This document shows, one piece after another, positions 28,444 to 37,485 of a stretch of 64,000 bases of DNA. The notes beneath the pieces were generated by a model. The model saw only the letters and a list, made by a program, of their open reading frames with translations. It had not been told where the DNA came from and made no database searches. Numbering within the stretch: the first letter of the stretch is position 1; each line of letters begins with the position of its first letter. The stretch covers positions 2,666,001 to 2,730,000 of the forward strand of contig NZ_AP022579.1 of NCBI RefSeq assembly GCF_010731295.1, given 5' to 3'. The position numbers and the translations under genes are program-made. The stretch is from Mycolicibacterium boenickei (GTDB lineage: Bacteria; Actinomycetota; Actinomycetes; Mycobacteriales; Mycobacteriaceae).

Positions 28444-28514
28444 ACCAATCGGTGCTCGCCAACGTGCAGAGGGTGTGGGGTGCCACACCGTGCACCCAGA
28501 AGAGGTGGGTTCCA

Positions 28515-29018
28515 ATGAGGAAATCAACCAGATTCGTCAGTGCATGTGTCGGTGCCCCGGTCGCGGCGCTGTGTTTCGGAGCCGGAACCGCGTGGGCCAC
28601 GCCGTCTGCCAATTCCTCTACGCCACACGTGGATACGGGTGGCGTGGCGGTGTCGGCAGGCGGTCACGATGTGGTGCAGGTGGGCAGTAGCTCGGCGAAC
28701 ACCAGCGGCCGCAGCGTCGCCGTCGCCTTCGACCTGCCGGGACAGAATCCCAGCACCGCAACCGCCAACGGAGATCGCAACTTTGCCTTGGCGATCAACG
28801 GCAGCACCGCCACCGCGAACGGCAACGACAACGATGTCCGCGCCGCCTTCGGCAGCACGAATCACGTCACCGGCAACAACAACACCTCCTATGCCATCCC
28901 CGGCAGTCATTCGACGGTCACCGGGGACAACAACTTCGCGGCGGCGCTGTGCGGAGGGAATGTCAACATCTCTGGCCAGGGACAACGCGTGACCAGCGCG
29001 CCGTGCGTAGGACATTGA
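28515..29018 (+). CDS. Secreted Asn/Gly/Thr-rich repeat protein
   Basis: The ATG at 28515 gives a 167-residue protein with a clear Sec signal peptide (MRKSTRFVSACVGAPVAALC, cleavage near ATA/AWA). The mature part is built of short repeats rich in N, G, T and S (NGDRNFALAINGSTATANGNDN, HVTGNNNTSY, TVTGDNNFAAAL), a spacing that resembles a small beta-solenoid. It ends with one Cys pair (AALCGGN .. SAPCVGH) that may form a disulfide. No enzymatic motif is seen. Confidence 0.75.
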   Translation: MRKSTRFVSACVGAPVAALCFGAGTAWATPSANSSTPHVDTGGVAVSAGGHDVVQVGSSSANTSGRSVAVAFDLPGQNPSTATANGDRNFALAINGSTATANGNDNDVRAAFGSTNHVTGNNNTSYAIPGSHSTVTGDNNFAAALCGGNVNISGQGQRVTSAPCVGH

Positions 29019-29033
29019 CATGGATTGAGGTGC

Positions 29034-29657
29034 ATGAGGCGTCGTAACCCGTTGTTCCCGTACGTATATCGGCTGGGTATGCCGGTATTCGACAGGCTGT
29101 TCTACCGCCGGTACCGCCGGTCGGCGATGAGCCATGCGACAGGCAGGTTGTTGTTAGTCGGACTCGGCCCGGGCACGGATCTGCTGTTCCTGCCGGCGGC
29201 GGTGACGTCCGTCGTGGCGGTGGAACCGGAACCGACGATGCGGCGCATGGCGCGCGCCCTGGCCCGTCGCCACGGTATCGCCGTCGAGGTCGTCGACGGG
29301 GCCGGCGAGTCGATTCCCTTCCCGGACAGCAGTTTCGATTCGGTCCACGTCGGCCTGGTGTTGTGCTCGGTCGACGATGTGGCGGCCACGCTCGCCGAGA
29401 TCCGCCGCGTCCTGACGCCCGACGGCCGGTTGGTAGTGCTCGAGCACGTCCGCGGTGAAGGCTTGATGGGGCGGTACCAGGATCTGATCGCGAGGCCGTG
29501 GGCCTGGCTGTCCTCGGGCTGCGAGCCGAATCGCCGGACCGTCGACGCCATCGCCGCGGCCGGATTCGACACCAGCAAGCTGCGCAGCACCCCGCGGACG
29601 CTGGTACCGCCACCGTGCACCCCACATCTGCAGGGAGTCGCGACTATTCGACGCTGA
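29034..29657 (+). CDS. Class I SAM-dependent methyltransferase
   Basis: The 207-residue protein has methyltransferase motif I (RLLLVGLGPGTDLLFLP), the acidic end of strand 2 (VAVEPEPTMRR), IPFPDSSFDSVHVGLVLCSVDD (motif II/III region) and LTPDGRLVVLEHVRGEG. It is of the UbiE/COQ5-like type 11 group. The ATG at 29034 follows GAGG; a TTG three codons earlier is an alternative. The stop overlaps the end of the convergent ABC permease gene by 14 bases. Substrate unknown. Confidence 0.8.
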   Translation: MRRRNPLFPYVYRLGMPVFDRLFYRRYRRSAMSHATGRLLLVGLGPGTDLLFLPAAVTSVVAVEPEPTMRRMARALARRHGIAVEVVDGAGESIPFPDSSFDSVHVGLVLCSVDDVAATLAEIRRVLTPDGRLVVLEHVRGEGLMGRYQDLIARPWAWLSSGCEPNRRTVDAIAAAGFDTSKLRSTPRTLVPPPCTPHLQGVATIRR

Positions 29658-32133
29658 CGGCCTCGATGATGTTGAGCCGCGCGGCACGTCGCGCGGGTGG
29701 CAGCGATCCCAGCAGGCTGATTGCCAGGGCGCCCAGCGTGAAGACCAGTGCCATCGGACTCGGCCGGAACGTGACGTTGAAGTTCATGACGTCCCCGCTG
29801 ACGAGGCTGAACAGCCACTGGTCGACCAAGCCGATCGTCAGGCCCAGGACTCCGCCCACGATGCCGATGGCTGCCGCCTCGGCCAACACCATCGCCAACG
29901 TGTAGCGACGGCTGGATCCCATCGCGCGCAGCACCCCGATCTCGCGGCGCCGCTCCAGCACCGACAGCGTCAGCGTGTTGAGCAGGGCGACGGCGGCGAC
30001 GAACACCACGATGATCCACACGGCGTTGGCGATCAGCATGCTCTGGTGCAGCGGCGCCTCCAGGCCGGCCAGCGCGGTACGGCCGTCGTAGGCGTGGTTC
30101 GGTGCGGGAACGACGCCACGGATGTTGGCCAGCAGGCGAGTGGGGTCGGTGTCCTTGGCGGCGGTGACCTGCAGCGTCGTCGACCCCGGCCGGTCGAACC
30201 AGGCACGCAGCTGATCGAGGCCCATCCCGACGGTGCCGATCACCGTCGAGAAATAGGGGACCAGTGCCAGCACCTTCGTCCGCTGCGGGCCGTGCGGCGT
30301 CTGCAGTTGCAGCTCGTCGCCCGCCCGGACGTTGAGGGTCTTCCCCAGGTTCTGGGAGAGCACCACGCCGCGGCTGGCGAGCACGTCGCTGCGGGTCTGA
30401 TCGTCGAGGGCCCGGAACAGTGCGTCGTGGCTGCCGGGGGCGAAGCCGTCCAGCATGACCCGGGTGCCCCCGACGACGGCGAAGCCCAGCGCGCCTTCGG
30501 TGACCTTCGCGACCCCGGGCACCTCGGTGACGTTCTGGGTAAGGCCTTGGGGCAGAAGGCCGGTGGGGTACTGGTCGGGTGAATTGGCGCTTACCCAGAC
30601 GTCGACCTCGGCGACCGGGGCGAAGATATCGCGCGCCGATCGGATCATGTCGTTGTTCGTGCCGGTGATCACCACGGTGGTGACGACGGCGATCAGCACA
30701 GTCATCACGGTGGCCCAGACCCGCCGTGGGGCACGCTCTATGGTGGCCGCCGCCAGCGCGCCGGCCGAACCGAACATCCGCGCCACGGCGGCGGTGGCCG
30801 TGACGATGGGCCCGGCGAGCGCGAACCCCAGCGCGATCTGTGCGGTGAACAGGGCGGCGATCGCCACGAACGCGATCGAGCCCGGCACGTAGAACACCAC
30901 CAGGATGGACGCCGCCAGCACCGCCACGGCCGCGATACCCGTGGTGATGCGCAGCCAGCGCGGCACGTTGTCCGCCGCCGACACCCCGACCGGGGCCAGC
31001 GCCTCGATCGGTGAGACCTTGTACACCTGCCGGGCCGCCATCGCCGACGCCGCCACACTGGTCAATGCCGTCGCCGCAATGGCCGCCGGGATCGCGTAAT
31101 CGGGCAGCCAATACTCGATGCGGGCTTCCAGTCCCTGCGTCATCGTCGGTGGCAGCCGGCCGATCGCCAAGCGGCCCAACACGATTCCGAGCAACGAACC
31201 GATGGTGCCGCCGATCAGCCCGAGGATCGCGGCTTCGGCGAGCATGTCGCGGACGATGGTGGCGCGCCGGCCGCCGATGGCCCGCAGCATGGAGATGACC
31301 GGGCGGCGTTGGGCGATCGCCATGGTCATCGTGGTGTAGATCAGGAACGCGCCGACCACAAGTGCCACCGCCGCGCCCATCAGCGCCATGTAGTTCATCA
31401 GCTTGACGCCATCACCGGCCCGGGCGGCCCGCAGGCTGGGTGCGGCGACGATGGCCCGGCCGTCCACGGCCGCGGTGACCTGCTCGCGCACTTTGTTGAG
31501 GTCGGCATCCGGGGTGGTGGTGATCAGGATCGAGTCGAGCTGGCCCAGCCTCCCGGTCACGCTCTGCGCCAACGGAAGTGGGGCCAGCACATAGTGACCG
31601 CCGTTGAGGTCGGCGAGTTGCTTGCCCTCCAGCACTTCGGCGACGGTCACCTTCCCCGAGCCGAGCTGGAAGGTCTCGCCTTTCGCGTGCCCGACGGCGG
31701 GCCCGACGCGGACACCCTCTTGTGCCGTCGGGGTTTGCACCTGCACCCCTACCGCGTCTTTCAGCGCGCCTTCCAGGGCGCGGCTGCGGTCGTCGGCGCC
31801 GAACAGCAGGACCGGTTCGGTCGCGGTGGGCGCGGACATCCGGATCATCGGAGCGGCGGTCGCGACCCCGGGCACCTTGGCGACGTCGCCCAGCACAGCG
31901 TCGGGGAACCCCGCGTCGGTGACGCCCGAGATTTCGAGGGCGGCGATGCCGGCGACGCCGTCGGCCAGCCGGTTGACCGATCCGGTGATCGACCCGAAGA
32001 TGCCGAGGATCGCGACGAGATACATTGCCGACACGGCCATTACGGCGATCGAGGCGATGGTGCGCCGCCGGTGCACGGTGAGTTCGCGCAGGCTGAACAC
32101 TCGAAGCCGACTTGCCGCGGCCGCGAGTTTCAC
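29644..32133 (-). CDS. MacB/FtsX-type ABC transporter permease
   Basis: An 829-residue permease made of two FtsX/MacB-type halves. An N-terminal helix ([24 protein letters not shown]) is followed by a large extracytoplasmic domain ([15 protein letters not shown]...), then three helices near 270-400. A second set follows, with another outer domain and C-terminal helices containing [22 protein letters not shown], the FtsX signature. The GTG at 32133 overlaps the ATPase stop (GTGA). It probably exports or extracts a lipid- or lipoprotein-like substrate. The topology (10 or so helices) is that of large actinobacterial LolCE-like permeases. Confidence 0.85.
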   Translation of the reverse strand: MKLAAAASRLRVFSLRELTVHRRRTIASIAVMAVSAMYLVAILGIFGSITGSVNRLADGVAGIAALEISGVTDAGFPDAVLGDVAKVPGVATAAPMIRMSAPTATEPVLLFGADDRSRALEGALKDAVGVQVQTPTAQEGVRVGPAVGHAKGETFQLGSGKVTVAEVLEGKQLADLNGGHYVLAPLPLAQSVTGRLGQLDSILITTTPDADLNKVREQVTAAVDGRAIVAAPSLRAARAGDGVKLMNYMALMGAAVALVVGAFLIYTTMTMAIAQRRPVISMLRAIGGRRATIVRDMLAEAAILGLIGGTIGSLLGIVLGRLAIGRLPPTMTQGLEARIEYWLPDYAIPAAIAATALTSVAASAMAARQVYKVSPIEALAPVGVSAADNVPRWLRITTGIAAVAVLAASILVVFYVPGSIAFVAIAALFTAQIALGFALAGPIVTATAAVARMFGSAGALAAATIERAPRRVWATVMTVLIAVVTTVVITGTNNDMIRSARDIFAPVAEVDVWVSANSPDQYPTGLLPQGLTQNVTEVPGVAKVTEGALGFAVVGGTRVMLDGFAPGSHDALFRALDDQTRSDVLASRGVVLSQNLGKTLNVRAGDELQLQTPHGPQRTKVLALVPYFSTVIGTVGMGLDQLRAWFDRPGSTTLQVTAAKDTDPTRLLANIRGVVPAPNHAYDGRTALAGLEAPLHQSMLIANAVWIIVVFVAAVALLNTLTLSVLERRREIGVLRAMGSSRRYTLAMVLAEAAAIGIVGGVLGLTIGLVDQWLFSLVSGDVMNFNVTFRPSPMALVFTLGALAISLLGSLPPARRAARLNIIEAVSVE

Positions 32134-32837
32134 CCGGGCACCACCGACATCTCGTCGGAGCCGAGCCGGCCGTCCTGCAGGGTGATGACCCGGTCGGTGG
32201 CCGCCGCGGCGTCGGCGTTGTGGGTCACCATCACCACCAGCCGGCCGAGGCCCTCCTCGTGGGCGACGTCGCCCAGCAAGGTCAAAATCGCCGCACCCGT
32301 CGTCGAATCCAGGTTGCCGGTCGGTTCGTCGGCCAGGATCAGCGGCGGGTCCATCATCATCGCGCGGGCCACCGCGACGCGTTGCATCTGGCCACCGGAC
32401 AGTTCGGACGGCCGGTGCTCGGTCCGGTTGCCCAGGCCGACGCGGTCCAAAAGTTCCACGGCCTGCGGTTTGACCTTGCCCAGCCGGACCCCGTCGAGCA
32501 GCTTCGGGACGGCCACGTTCTCCCAAGCCGACAGGGTCGGCAGCAGGTTGAAGAACTGGAAGATGAAGCCCACCCGGTGGTGGCGGAACGCGGACTGCTG
32601 CTCGTCACCCAGGCGGCCGATCTCCTCGCCGTCGAAGGTGATCGAGCCGGAATCGGGGGAGTCCAGTGCGCCCAGCAGGTGCAGCAGCGTGCTCTTCCCC
32701 GCACCGGACGGGCCGATGATCGAGACGAACTGCCCGCCGGTCAGCCGCAGGCTGATCTCGTCGAGGGCGCGCACGGTCTGGCCGCCGACCTGGTACTCGC
32801 GCACCACGTCGCGCAGTTCGATGGCCAGTTCGGGCAT
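32130..32837 (-). CDS. ABC transporter ATP-binding protein (LolD/MacB type)
   Basis: The 235-residue ATPase has Walker A ([15 protein letters not shown]), Q-loop ([19 protein letters not shown]), the signature [15 protein letters not shown], Walker B ([18 protein letters not shown]) and H-loop (VMVTHNAD). The spacing [12 protein letters not shown] is typical of the LolD/MacB/FtsE group. GGGAGG lies 6 bases before the ATG at 32837. It overlaps the permease gene by 4 bases; together they form a complete exporter without a separate periplasmic partner in the window. Confidence 0.92.
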   Translation of the reverse strand: MPELAIELRDVVREYQVGGQTVRALDEISLRLTGGQFVSIIGPSGAGKSTLLHLLGALDSPDSGSITFDGEEIGRLGDEQQSAFRHHRVGFIFQFFNLLPTLSAWENVAVPKLLDGVRLGKVKPQAVELLDRVGLGNRTEHRPSELSGGQMQRVAVARAMMMDPPLILADEPTGNLDSTTGAAILTLLGDVAHEEGLGRLVVMVTHNADAAAATDRVITLQDGRLGSDEMSVVPG

Positions 32838-32908
32838 CGCAGCCTCCCGGGAGTCGGGATATGCGCAGCCTACGCCCGGCGGGTGTCGCCTATCGCCTGC
32901 TTCTGCGA

Positions 32909-32973
32909 CGCCGCTTTCCACACCTGGGTCGCGCCGCCGCGATTTTCACGACCCAGCGGTAGAAACCGGCGCC
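32909..32973 (-). repeat. Third, inverted copy of the intergenic repeat
   Basis: Read on the minus strand this is GCGCCGGTTTCTACCGCTGGGTCGTGA, then a variable core, then CCCAGGTGTGGAAAGCGGCG. It is the same order of conserved blocks as the two copies at 5419-5577. The first block overlaps the last codons and the stop of the nitroreductase gene at 32946. Confidence 0.75.
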
Positions 32974-33359
32974 AACGAGGCGACGAACCGGGCCTTCTGA
33001 TCGGTGGCCGGGATGATGCGGGGCTCGGATAAGCGGTAGCGCCGGCCCCGATGTACCACGTCAGCCGCACCGGCGGCCCGGACATTGCGCACCCAGTCCG
33101 ACTGGGTGCCGTAGTTCAGCACCACCCTGACCGACCTGCTGTCGATGAATGCCATGACCGGGGTCCGGTACGGCTTGCCCGACTTGCGGCCGGTGTGCTC
33201 GATGACGGCCATGTAGGGCAGCCACGGTGCCCACAGTCGTTGCAGTGGGTTGGTGACGTACTTGTTGAACTGGGCGATGATCCGCATCGCCCGTGGTCCA
33301 AGTGTTGCCGCGATGCTTTCGGCAACTACGGCAATCGAATTCGCGATACTGCTTGGCAT
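32946..33359 (-). CDS. F420-dependent nitroreductase-like protein (Ddn family)
   Basis: A 137-residue protein from the ATG at 33359. [56 protein letters not shown] and [15 protein letters not shown] are the hallmarks of the deazaflavin (F420)-dependent Ddn/FDR family. Such proteins reduce quinones or activate nitro-drugs with F420H2. It is a paralogue of the gene at 53832. The last eight codons and the TGA stop come from a copy of the dispersed repeat (32909-32973). The final residues APVSTAGS are therefore probably not ancestral. Confidence 0.85.
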   Translation of the reverse strand: MPSSIANSIAVVAESIAATLGPRAMRIIAQFNKYVTNPLQRLWAPWLPYMAVIEHTGRKSGKPYRTPVMAFIDSRSVRVVLNYGTQSDWVRNVRAAGAADVVHRGRRYRLSEPRIIPATDQKARFVASLAPVSTAGS

Positions 33360-33503
33360 GTGCGGCCCCCGTCGCTGTTCAGCCCTGCGGGCCATTCAAC
33401 CAAGCGGACCCAGGTCGGTGCCATCCCCCATTTGTGCGAGGGTGTGCTCCGGTCCGTCATTCCTCGGGGAATATGCCCGTGTCCGGCCTGGTTGCAGCGG
33501 CTC

Positions 33504-34526
33504 ATGGCTGAAATCATGCGCCGGTGGGAGATGGACGGGATCGGCCGAGACGCGCTCCGGCTGCGTGAGGTGGCCGTTCCGACGCCGGGTCCCGGCGAAG
33601 TTCTGATCAAGGTGGCGGCGGTTTCGTTGAACCATCGCGACAAGATGGTGATCGAAACAGGCCGCGGGTTGCCACTGAAATTCCCCTTCACACCGGGGTC
33701 CGATCTCGCCGGGACCGTCGTCGCGGTCGGAGATTCGGTGACCCGATTCGCCGTGGACGATCAGGTGATCTCGGTGTTCACCCCGGACTGGATCGATGGC
33801 TCCCGGGCAGGTGATGCGCGGACGCCCTCCTACTGGACACTGGGCGGTTTCTACCCCGGCGTGCTCGCCGAATATGTAGTGCTGCCGCAGGATTGGGTTG
33901 TTCAGGCTCCACGGACCCTGTCGCCGGCAGAGGCTAGCACGCTGCCGGTTGCCGGGCTCACGGCGTGGTTCGCGCTCGTCGAACGTGGACATGTTCGGGC
34001 CGGTGAGGTCGTGCTGGTCGAAGGCACCGGCGGCGTCGCGTTGTTCGGACTTCAGATCGCGAAGATGCACGGTGCCCAGGTCATCGTGTCGGGCAGCGCG
34101 GACAAGCTGGACAGAGTCGCCCAACTGGGTGCAGACCATGTCGTGGATCGGCGGAGCGCGGATTGGGCCGAGACCATCCTCGCCCTCACGGGCGACCGCG
34201 GTGTGGACCATGTTTTGGAACTCGTCGGGGGCGCGCACCTCGGCAAGGCCGCGCAGGTCGTCGCGGTCGGCGGCCACATCCATCTCATCGGCGCGCTTGA
34301 CGGGTTCGAGGTCACGACACCCGTCATGCCAATCCTGATGAAGGACATCACAATTCACGGTATCGGCACTGGACATCGGCGCGCACTCACCGAGCTCGTC
34401 AGTGCAATCGACAGCACGGGGACGAAGCCCGTCGTCGGCGCGCGCTATCCGTTGCATGATTTGTCGACGGCGCTGGACCATCTCGATCGAGGCCCGTTCG
34501 GCAAGATCGTCGTCGAGGTGGGGTGA
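33504..34526 (+). CDS. Zinc-type alcohol dehydrogenase / quinone oxidoreductase-like protein
   Basis: A 340-residue medium-chain dehydrogenase: PGPGEVLIKVAAVSLNHRDKMV, PFTPGSDLAGTVVAVGDSV, a nucleotide-binding domain with VLVEGTGGVALFGLQIAKMHGAQVI, and GVDHVLELVGG. The structural-zinc cysteine loop is absent and LNHRDK replaces the catalytic Cys region, so it is closer to quinone oxidoreductases. The ATG at 33504 gives a reasonable N-terminus (MAEIMRRWEMDGIGRDALRL); GTG or ATG starts just after it cannot be excluded. The gene ends 67 bases before the split tRNA. Confidence 0.85.
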   Translation: MAEIMRRWEMDGIGRDALRLREVAVPTPGPGEVLIKVAAVSLNHRDKMVIETGRGLPLKFPFTPGSDLAGTVVAVGDSVTRFAVDDQVISVFTPDWIDGSRAGDARTPSYWTLGGFYPGVLAEYVVLPQDWVVQAPRTLSPAEASTLPVAGLTAWFALVERGHVRAGEVVLVEGTGGVALFGLQIAKMHGAQVIVSGSADKLDRVAQLGADHVVDRRSADWAETILALTGDRGVDHVLELVGGAHLGKAAQVVAVGGHIHLIGALDGFEVTTPVMPILMKDITIHGIGTGHRRALTELVSAIDSTGTKPVVGARYPLHDLSTALDHLDRGPFGKIVVEVG

Positions 34527-34593
34527 TCGACCCTTCGGGTACTCGGGGCGGTCTGATGAGGGTGAACCCTGCTGAAATATGCTCTCCTGCGAC

Positions 34594-34634
34594 GCCCCCA
34601 TAGCCCAATTGGCAGAGGCAGCGGACTTAAAATC
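34594..34634 (+). pseudogene. 5' half of host tRNA-Leu(UAA), cut at the anticodon loop (attL)
   Basis: Bases 34594-34634 read as the acceptor strand GCCCCCA, a D-arm with GCCCAATTGGCAGAGGC, and the anticodon stem and loop GCGGA-CTTAAAA-TC. After base 34634 the sequence no longer continues a tRNA. The missing second half is at 46848-46882, and joined they make a perfect 74-base tRNA with acceptor GCCCCCA paired to TGGGGGC. So an integration event has split the gene. The core GACTTAAAATC is shared with attR. Confidence 0.9.
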
Positions 34635-34676
34635 TGTCCGGCCTACGGATTCATGCGGTTTGCCCAAACGGAAGGT

Positions 34677-34809
34677 AATGCAGGTCAGAGGGTTGAAAAT
34701 GGTTGTCTGTCAGGATGGTTCGATAGGTGCTCATCGCACTTTCAACAGCACATCAACAGCGCAACAAAGCTAGGTACAAAATCCAGCAAACTACCCTCTG
34801 ACCTGCATT
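34677..34809. repeat. 17-base perfect inverted repeat with nested smaller repeats, left end of element
   Basis: AATGCAGGTCAGAGGGT (34677-34693) and its exact reverse complement (34793-34809) flank 99 bases. Inside are GTTGAAA and TTTCAAC, and GTGC and GCAC, in nested order. The inner 10-mer TGACCTGCAT occurs a third time at 46687-46696 near the right end, as expected for arm-type integrase or excisionase sites. It lies between the split host tRNA and the element's own tRNA. Confidence 0.75.
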
Positions 34810-34839
34810 CAAACGGACCTAGATAGACTCCCGGCTCAA

Positions 34840-34913
34840 GCGGGTGTAGCCCAATTGGTAGAGGCAGGGGACTTAAAATCCCTGTGTTGTGGGTTCGAGT
34901 CCCACCATCCGCA
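34840..34913 (+). tRNA. Complete tRNA-Leu(UAA) carried by the element
   Basis: The 74-base sequence folds as a full cloverleaf. The acceptor GCGGGTG pairs with CATCCGC. The D-arm contains GCCCAATTGGTAGAGGC. The anticodon arm is GGGGA-CTTAAAA-TCCCT with anticodon TAA. A five-base variable loop and a T-arm GTGGG-TTCGAGT-CCCAC follow. It shares most of its D-arm and its anticodon loop with the split host tRNA but differs in acceptor, anticodon-stem and T-arm bases. It is the only intact tRNA-Leu(UAA) seen here. The short variable loop is unusual for tRNA-Leu, and the reconstructed host gene shares it. Confidence 0.9.
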
Positions 34914-35213
34914 CCGCTTGCATTCAATGGCACGGATTGAATCGGCCAATCACCAACCGCCCTGGTGGATGAGTGCCAAGACCGCTCCGAGCTGACCGCG
35001 CACGATGGCCGTATTGCCGTCTGATTTCGTCGCTCGCTGACGTAGGCAGCTCGCTACGGCAATGCCACCGGCGAAGCGCTCCAATCGGCCACCGGTGGAC
35101 GGTTTCAACGTGGAAACCTGGCCGCGACTGAACAAGGGTGCTCATTTGAACCCCGGCTGATTCATCGCGTGGCGCAGCGCATGAGCTTCAACCGCCCCGT
35201 TTAGGCTGCTGGC

Positions 35214-36857
35214 GTGGATAAGAACCAGCTCTACTACGGCGACAACCTTGACGTGCTGCGCAAGTACCGCAAGGAAATCCCTGACGAGTCCGTAGACCTG
35301 GTGTATCTAGACCCGCCCTTTAACTCAAACCGGAACTATTCGGTCATTTTCAACAAGTCAGGGCACGTTGATGATGCTGCGCAGATCGAAGCCTTTGAGG
35401 ACACGTGGCATTGGACGCCAGTAACAGACGTTCAGTTCAGCCAATTTATTGACGAAGCGCCGAATGAAGCCGCAGACGCGCTAACCGCATTCCATACCCT
35501 ACTGGGTGAAAATGACGCGATGGCCTACCTAACGAATATGGCGCCGCGATTACTTGAGTTACATCGGGTTCTGAAACCAACCGGCTCGCTCTATCTCCAC
35601 TGCGATGCAACGATGAGCCACTATCTCAAAATCTTGTTAGACGCGGTTTTTGATCCGCGCAACTTCCGTAATGAAATCATTTGGAACCGCACAGCCGCCA
35701 AGGGATTGCAGACAACGAGGTTGGCGCGAAATCATGACGTATTGCTCGGGTACGCGAAATCCACGACACCAAAATGGATAGCGGATAAAGCATTCACACC
35801 ATACGATCCTGACGACCTTGACGAGAAGACTGCCGGGAAATACAAGTACAAAGACCCGGATGGCCGAATCTATCGTCTTAGCGACATTACTAACCCGAAT
35901 CCAAATCGGCCGAACCTCACATACGAATTTATGGGTATGACGAAAGTATGGAGGTGGACGAAAGACCGAATGGAACAAGCGCTCAATGACGGGATAATTG
36001 TTCAAACAGCACCGGGCAAGATTCCCCAAATGAAGCGCTACCTTGACGAACAGCGTGGCCGACCACTCAGTGACGTTTGGACTGACATTTCACCACTGAA
36101 TTCCCAAGCCGCCGAACGACTCGGATATCCGACACAAAAGCCGCTCGCACTTCTTGAGCGGATCATTGAACTAACCACTGAACCCGGTGACGTGGTTCTA
36201 GACCCGTTCTGTGGTTGCGGCACAACGGTGGACGCTGCGCAACGGTTAGGCCGCAAGTGGATCGGCATAGATATTACTTACTTTGCCGTGGACCTAATCA
36301 TCAAGCGATTGAAAGACGTCTACAAAGATGCACAGCCGCCAATATCCAGTACGTTCGACGTTACTGGAATACCCAAAGACCTGGACGGCGCGCAAAAGTT
36401 GTTTGAGCGCAATCACTTTGAGTTTGAACGTTGGGCGGTTTCGCTTGTCGGAGCACGTCCAAAGGCGAAACCCGGTGGTGACAAAGGGGTTGACGGTATT
36501 GCGCGTTTCTTGCTGCCTGGTAAGAACGAACGCGGAAAGATCATCGTTAGTGTCAAAGGTGGCGCTTATGGACCTACTGACGTTCGAGATTTGAACGGCA
36601 CGCTGACCACGCAAAAGGCCGAAATGGGGATACTTGTGACATTGAAGCCGTCAACAAAAGGTGTGCGCGACGCCATCAATCACGGGGGCACATACAAGCA
36701 TCCGTCTGTGGCTGAACCGTTCCCGCGATTGCAGCACATCACGATTGCCGAGCTGTTAGAGGGCAAGAAACCACGTCAGCCGCTCACTGACACACAAACC
36801 CACATTCAAGCCGAAGCACTCAAAACGCCGGATGAAGCGCCAGACATGTTGTTCTGA
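35214..36857 (+). CDS. DNA methyltransferase with C-terminal restriction-nuclease-like domain
   Basis: This 547-residue protein (GTG start) has a beta-class amino-methyltransferase layout. The DPPY-type catalytic motif DLVYLDPPF is at 28-36, and the AdoMet motif LDPFCGCGTTVDAAQRLGRKWIGID near 328-350. A C-terminal region has Mrr-like PD-(D/E)xK spacing: FERNHFEFERWAVSLVGARPK, then DKGVDGIARF (~423-432) and IIVSVKGG (~444-451). That combination, methylation and cleavage in one chain, is known from several type II and IIG-like systems. It would methylate element or host DNA and possibly cut unmodified DNA. No separate specificity subunit is present. Confidence 0.8.
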   Translation: MDKNQLYYGDNLDVLRKYRKEIPDESVDLVYLDPPFNSNRNYSVIFNKSGHVDDAAQIEAFEDTWHWTPVTDVQFSQFIDEAPNEAADALTAFHTLLGENDAMAYLTNMAPRLLELHRVLKPTGSLYLHCDATMSHYLKILLDAVFDPRNFRNEIIWNRTAAKGLQTTRLARNHDVLLGYAKSTTPKWIADKAFTPYDPDDLDEKTAGKYKYKDPDGRIYRLSDITNPNPNRPNLTYEFMGMTKVWRWTKDRMEQALNDGIIVQTAPGKIPQMKRYLDEQRGRPLSDVWTDISPLNSQAAERLGYPTQKPLALLERIIELTTEPGDVVLDPFCGCGTTVDAAQRLGRKWIGIDITYFAVDLIIKRLKDVYKDAQPPISSTFDVTGIPKDLDGAQKLFERNHFEFERWAVSLVGARPKAKPGGDKGVDGIARFLLPGKNERGKIIVSVKGGAYGPTDVRDLNGTLTTQKAEMGILVTLKPSTKGVRDAINHGGTYKHPSVAEPFPRLQHITIAELLEGKKPRQPLTDTQTHIQAEALKTPDEAPDMLF

Positions 36858-36899
36858 CGGGTACGGAACCGTTCGGCCAGCTGGCGCGTCTAACGGGGT

Positions 36900-37106
36900 A
36901 TGGACGAAATCGAACGTGCTGCCATCCGTGCCGAAGGTTCAGACCCCGATGACCCTCAAGTGGTCGCAGCGCTAGACCGCGTGCGCCAGGTGCTCATAGA
37001 GCTTGGACGCAACAACAGCGGCCTAGCCGACCCAACTAGACCGCTGTCGTGTCCCGAACCGGCGCATGGTTCGGGAAGTTCTTCTATGCGCTACCGGTGC
37101 CGATGA
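36900..37106 (+). CDS. Small hypothetical protein, 68 residues
   Basis: The ATG at 36900 follows the methyltransferase stop by 42 bases. The product begins MDEIERAAIRAEGSDPDDPQ and continues with a helical stretch VVAALDRVRQVLIELGRN; its C-terminus is Pro/Ser-rich. It overlaps the convergent 66-residue gene. The helical N-terminus resembles a coding sequence, but the C-terminus may not. Function unknown. Confidence 0.4.
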   Translation: MDEIERAAIRAEGSDPDDPQVVAALDRVRQVLIELGRNNSGLADPTRPLSCPEPAHGSGSSSMRYRCR

Positions 37107-37284
37107 TCGGTTGATTCATCGGCGGTGTTTTGCCGTGGTAGCGGCCACCTTCAAGCGGTGACTTGTCTTCTTTGCCCTTTGGCGTGATGCCCTTGCCCCA
37201 GCTGTATTCGGTAGCAGTGTCATCTAGCCGTGTTGGGTCTAGAGGCCGTTCGCAATCACCTAGAAACCCGATTCCGATAGTCAT
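37084..37284 (-). CDS. 66-residue element protein, paired with the capsid-like gene
   Basis: The ATG overlaps the stop of the 46-residue protein upstream (ATGA). The sequence contains EYSWGKGITPKGKEDKSPLEGGRYHGKTPPMNQ. The older element has a clear homologue at 49039-49254 (ELSHGRGLRPKHLRGTLPVDGGMYHGKAPSMNP). So this is a conserved gene kept next to the capsid-like gene in both elements. It may be a small virion or assembly protein; no known domain is recognised. Confidence 0.7.
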   Translation of the reverse strand: MTIGIGFLGDCERPLDPTRLDDTATEYSWGKGITPKGKEDKSPLEGGRYHGKTPPMNQPIIGTGSA

Positions 37285-37421
37285 TGCTGGCCACCTTCAC
37301 TAGCCGAATCATGTTGCACTGTAGGCACAGTGACCGGCTTAGGCTCGAGCGTTGAACCCGCGACAGCCAGAGCGACAACCACATCTGATAGATGCTGTGC
37401 AAGCCAAGTAGACGGTTCCAT
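37281..37421 (-). CDS. 46-residue protein downstream of the capsid-like gene
   Basis: From an ATG at 37421 with GAAGGA 8 bases upstream, the peptide reads MEPSTWLAQHLSDVVVALAV, then AGSTLEPKPVTVPTVQHDSA and ends SEGGQQ. It starts 65 bases after the capsid-like gene and its stop is fused to the next start (ATGA). The N-terminal helix is amphipathic. It is probably part of the same operon. Function unknown. Confidence 0.6.
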   Translation of the reverse strand: MEPSTWLAQHLSDVVVALAVAGSTLEPKPVTVPTVQHDSASEGGQQ

Positions 37422-37485
37422 GTGTTCAATCCTTCACAGATGAACGCGCTTCATGCGCTTAATGGGCAGGGGGAAACCGATTGGC

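Noticed and set aside
34594..34665. Intact tRNA at the left end of the element
   Set aside because: Only the first 41 bases fit a tRNA. The following bases re-form some anticodon-stem pairs but give no T-arm or acceptor strand.
34677..34809. Rho-independent terminator from the 17-base inverted repeat
   Set aside because: The loop is 99 bases and no U-tract follows; recurrence of the inner 10-mer at the other end points to binding sites.
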